NCBI RefSeq assembly: GCF_002763455.1
Contig: NZ_NIXK01000003.1
Span: forward strand, 124,001 to 188,000
DNA: 64,000 nt
Origin: Lentibacillus sediminis
GTDB lineage: Bacteria; Bacillota; Bacilli; Bacillales; Amphibacillaceae
Reading direction: 5' to 3'
Part shown: positions 62,449 to 64,000 of the stretch, in pieces
Layout of the letters: each line of letters begins with the position of its first letter
Position numbering within the stretch: position 1 is the first letter of the stretch
The notes under the pieces: generated by a model
What the model saw: the letters and a program-made list of their open reading frames with translations, nothing else
Databases searched by the model: none
What the model was told of the DNA's origin: nothing
Made by a program: the position numbers and the translations under genes

Positions 62449-62807
62449 CTATAAACTGCGAACTAATCCACCGCTCCAGAAATACCCCTCGCTTTCCGCG
62501 GGTGGCTGGTGAGCCTCCTCGCGCTGTCGCGCTGTGGGGTCTCACCGATGCCATTCCTCCCGCAGGAGTCTCGGGGTATTTCCTCCGCTGAGAATGTGTT
62601 TGCAACTTTCCCACATTTATAACCATAACAGCTATTCACTTTGTTGATGGTTGATCTTCGCTGTGGGCATCCGACTCCTGCGGGAAAAAAAGCCTAGGCG
62701 AGACCCCGAAGTGCGCCAGCACAAGGGGGCTCGGCAGCTTCCCGCGGAAAGCGGATGCCCGTAGCGGGAATCAACGAGCACTCTGTCGCACTTTCCATCA
62801 ACTGCGA
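62449..62807 (+). repeat. long intergenic repeat, full copy C
   Basis: Nearly identical to the copy at 45823: CTATAAACTGCGAACTAATCC at the left, TCAACGAGCACTCTGTCGCA and CCATCAACTGCGA at the right, with the same two imperfectly self-complementary halves. Differences are clustered in the loop-like middle of each half. The 620 bases up to the small ORF hold no other gene; 62808-63006 is plain AT-rich DNA. Confidence 0.85.
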
Positions 62808-63006
62808 TAAATATACCTCACCCTATAAAAAGCATATGAGATAAAGTAATTTCCATGTATTTCCCAGGAATGGGGATGGTAACGGATTTTTAAACAAAAT
62901 GTAAATGATTTGAGATAGCAACAGGACAGGCTGTGCGTTAAGATGAATCATACGTACTGAAAAATGATTACATGATAAAAAATATCTAATAAGATGGTGG
63001 ATCATC

Positions 63007-63159
63007 ATGAAATATAATAAATGGATAAATGACATGAATGAAATTTTGACTTATCGCCGGTCTCTGCTGGCGGCTGACCAATTTGATAATAAAATGAAAA
63101 CACCCAAAAAAATATGTAAAAATACGAAATTTGTAATGGCCGGGGGTGATCCGGTTTGA
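63007..63159 (+). CDS. 50-codon ORF overlapping the start of sigI
   Basis: ATG 63007 with a GGTGG-type ribosome site opens a 50-codon frame, MKYNKWINDMNEIL..., which ends ...AGGDPV TGA at 63157-63159. The stop and the likely sigI start share an A (TGATG), so sigI translation would be coupled to this ORF. It is polar and basic (KTPKKICKNTK) and matches no family I know. A leader function, or a small protein linked to the heat-shock/cell-wall regulator sigI, are both possible. Confidence 0.55.
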   Translation: MKYNKWINDMNEILTYRRSLLAADQFDNKMKTPKKICKNTKFVMAGGDPV

Positions 63160-63887
63160 TGATGCGTGGAACAGCTGATAAAGTTACATTGGAAGACAGA
63201 ATTGCATATGCTCAAGCCGGCGACCAGACCACTCAGAATTCACTTCTGAAGACATACCAGCCGTTTATTGCCAAATGTGTTGCTGAGGTTTGCAAACGGT
63301 ACATTGACCCGAGACGGGATGATGAGTTTAGCATTGGTTTGTTTGCATTTAATGAGGCGATCTTGTCTTACTCGCCGGACCGGGGAAGCTCGTTTTTATC
63401 TTTTGCCAAACTTGTCATCAAGCGCAAAGTGATTGATTATATTCGCTACATGCAAAAACGGCCGGCAGCTGTCTCGTTGGATGAAAGTTTTGATGAGGAA
63501 AAAATGGAGAATCCGACGGAAATTGCCGCTGTTTTGGAAAAATACGAGCAGCAGCAGGACGCACGGCACCGCAAAGAAGAGATCAGCGAATTTAAACAAA
63601 AGCTAAAAGCGTACAAGCTGACAATGAATGATCTTGTGGAATCCTCGCCAAAACACAGAGATGCCAGGGATTCCGCGGTTCGGACGGCAAGAGTACTGTA
63701 TAATGATCCTAACCTTAGGGAGTACGTGTACAACAAGAAAAAACTGCCAATTAAAGATTTGCTAAAAATTGTCAATGTCAGCAAGAAAACCCTGGAGCGC
63801 AACCGAAAATTTATCCTGGCAATATTTATTATCCTGGATGAAGATTACCGTTACCTGCAGGATTATCTAAAGGGGGTGGGTAAATGA
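63159..63887 (+). CDS. sigI: RNA polymerase sigma factor SigI
   Basis: About 242 residues. The sigma-70 region 2 is QPFIAKCVAEVCKRYIDPRRDDEFSIGLFAFNEAILSY...FLSFAKLVIKRKVIDYIRY, and the SigI-type C-terminal domain contains YVYNKKKLPIKDLLKIVNVSKKTLERNRKFI. SigI controls heat and cell-wall responses and is held by the membrane anti-sigma factor RsgI, whose gene overlaps at 63884. GGGGGTGAT lies eight bases ahead of ATG 63159; TTG 63156 is an alternative. Confidence 0.93.
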   Translation: MMRGTADKVTLEDRIAYAQAGDQTTQNSLLKTYQPFIAKCVAEVCKRYIDPRRDDEFSIGLFAFNEAILSYSPDRGSSFLSFAKLVIKRKVIDYIRYMQKRPAAVSLDESFDEEKMENPTEIAAVLEKYEQQQDARHRKEEISEFKQKLKAYKLTMNDLVESSPKHRDARDSAVRTARVLYNDPNLREYVYNKKKLPIKDLLKIVNVSKKTLERNRKFILAIFIILDEDYRYLQDYLKGVGK

Positions 63888-64000
63888 AAAAAGGAATTGT
63901 GATGGAGAAACATCGCCGTTATACGGTCATTATGACAAAAGAAGGTGCTTTTCTAAAATCGGAGCCGATTAAGCATGCAGATATTGGTGTGGAGGTTCGG
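63884..64000 (+). CDS. rsgI: anti-sigma-I factor RsgI, N-terminal part (cut by the window end)
   Basis: Only the first 39 codons are inside the window: KKGIVMEKHRRYTVIMTKEGAFLKS..., which fits the cytosolic RsgI_N domain that binds SigI. ATG 63884 overlaps the sigI stop by four bases (ATGA), typical of the pair. The membrane and extracellular parts lie beyond position 64000. GGGGGTGGG upstream is the ribosome site. Confidence 0.85.
   Translation, partial: MKKGIVMEKHRRYTVIMTKEGAFLKSEPIKHADIGVEVR

Noticed and set aside
63156-63158. TTG as the sigI start
   Set aside because: ATG 63159 has better spacing to GGGGGTGAT; TTG cannot be excluded but is less likely.

Overview
The window reads as chromosome of a spore-forming, low-to-mid-GC Bacillota, most likely Bacillaceae and probably one of the halotolerant or marine genera around Virgibacillus, Lentibacillus or Oceanobacillus. 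The grounds are a GerA-type germinant receptor operon, a CsgA-like spore protein, SigI/RsgI, B. subtilis-like gene orders (sppA-yteJ, queG-yhbB-trmL, odhA-odhB, bmrC-bmrD), Shine-Dalgarno sites close to AGGAGG and frequent TTG/GTG starts. The genus is an inference; nothing in the window fixes it.

Layout. 1-1530: a tnpB-only IS200/IS605-group element with structured DNA after tnpB that could be its omega RNA. 1545-6081: a DnaQ-like exonuclease, a PC4-like protein, sppA-yteJ, an acyl-CoA synthetase and two small genes, the second csgA-like. 6138-6372: a possible small RNA. 6473-17514: small housekeeping and detoxification genes (VOC protein, two related alpha/beta hydrolases, APH-like kinase, Cdd1-like protein, GNAT and maltose acetyltransferases, a kinase-like protein with a zinc ribbon, DUF421, csaA, quinone-type oxidoreductase, deoxyinosine glycosylase, M20 amidohydrolase, DinB). 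17731-20545: a likely sulfolipid (SQDG) operon, UDP-sulfoquinovose synthase plus SqdX-like glycosyltransferase plus GtrA-like membrane protein. 20841-26330: an AT-richer arginine block with candidate ArgR sites, a 29-codon argC remnant, carA, carB and argF; argJ, argB and argD are not there. 26445-31582: YuxL peptidase, a P-loop kinase, a patch of decayed and tiny zinc-ribbon genes, and D-amino acid aminotransferase. 31809: tRNA-Gly(UCC). 32028-36640: ABC-ATPase-like protein, queG, amidase-domain protein, trmL. 37062-41229: odhAB. 41341-44040: purine permease behind a PurR-box pair, and a nucleoside transporter. 44351-48805: aldehyde dehydrogenase, MATE exporter and a murG-type transferase. 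48877-54127: a GerA/GerB/GerC germinant receptor operon behind a sigma-G-like promoter, and a DUF3231 protein. 54394-62385: small membrane protein, beta-carbonic anhydrase, zinc-ribbon protein, the bmrCD-type exporter behind an attenuator leader, a membrane-anchored trypsin-like protease and a PRC-barrel protein. 63007-64000: a 50-codon ORF overlapping sigI, sigI, and the start of rsgI.

Interspersed are copies of a GC-rich, imperfectly self-complementary intergenic repeat: three long (about 45.8, 56.1 and 62.4 kb), one half unit (20.6 kb), one short remnant (44.2 kb), and one element with similar ends whose middle is five tandem 20-bp units (34.9 kb).

The points most worth following are the argC scar with direct fusion of the arg promoter to carAB-argF; the sulfolipid operon in a Bacillota context; the bmrB-like attenuator, where antiterminator and terminator pairings can be written out; the small ORF coupled to sigI; and the kinase-like protein ending in a zinc ribbon. 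All assignments come from reading the sequence and remembered family features; no search was run.
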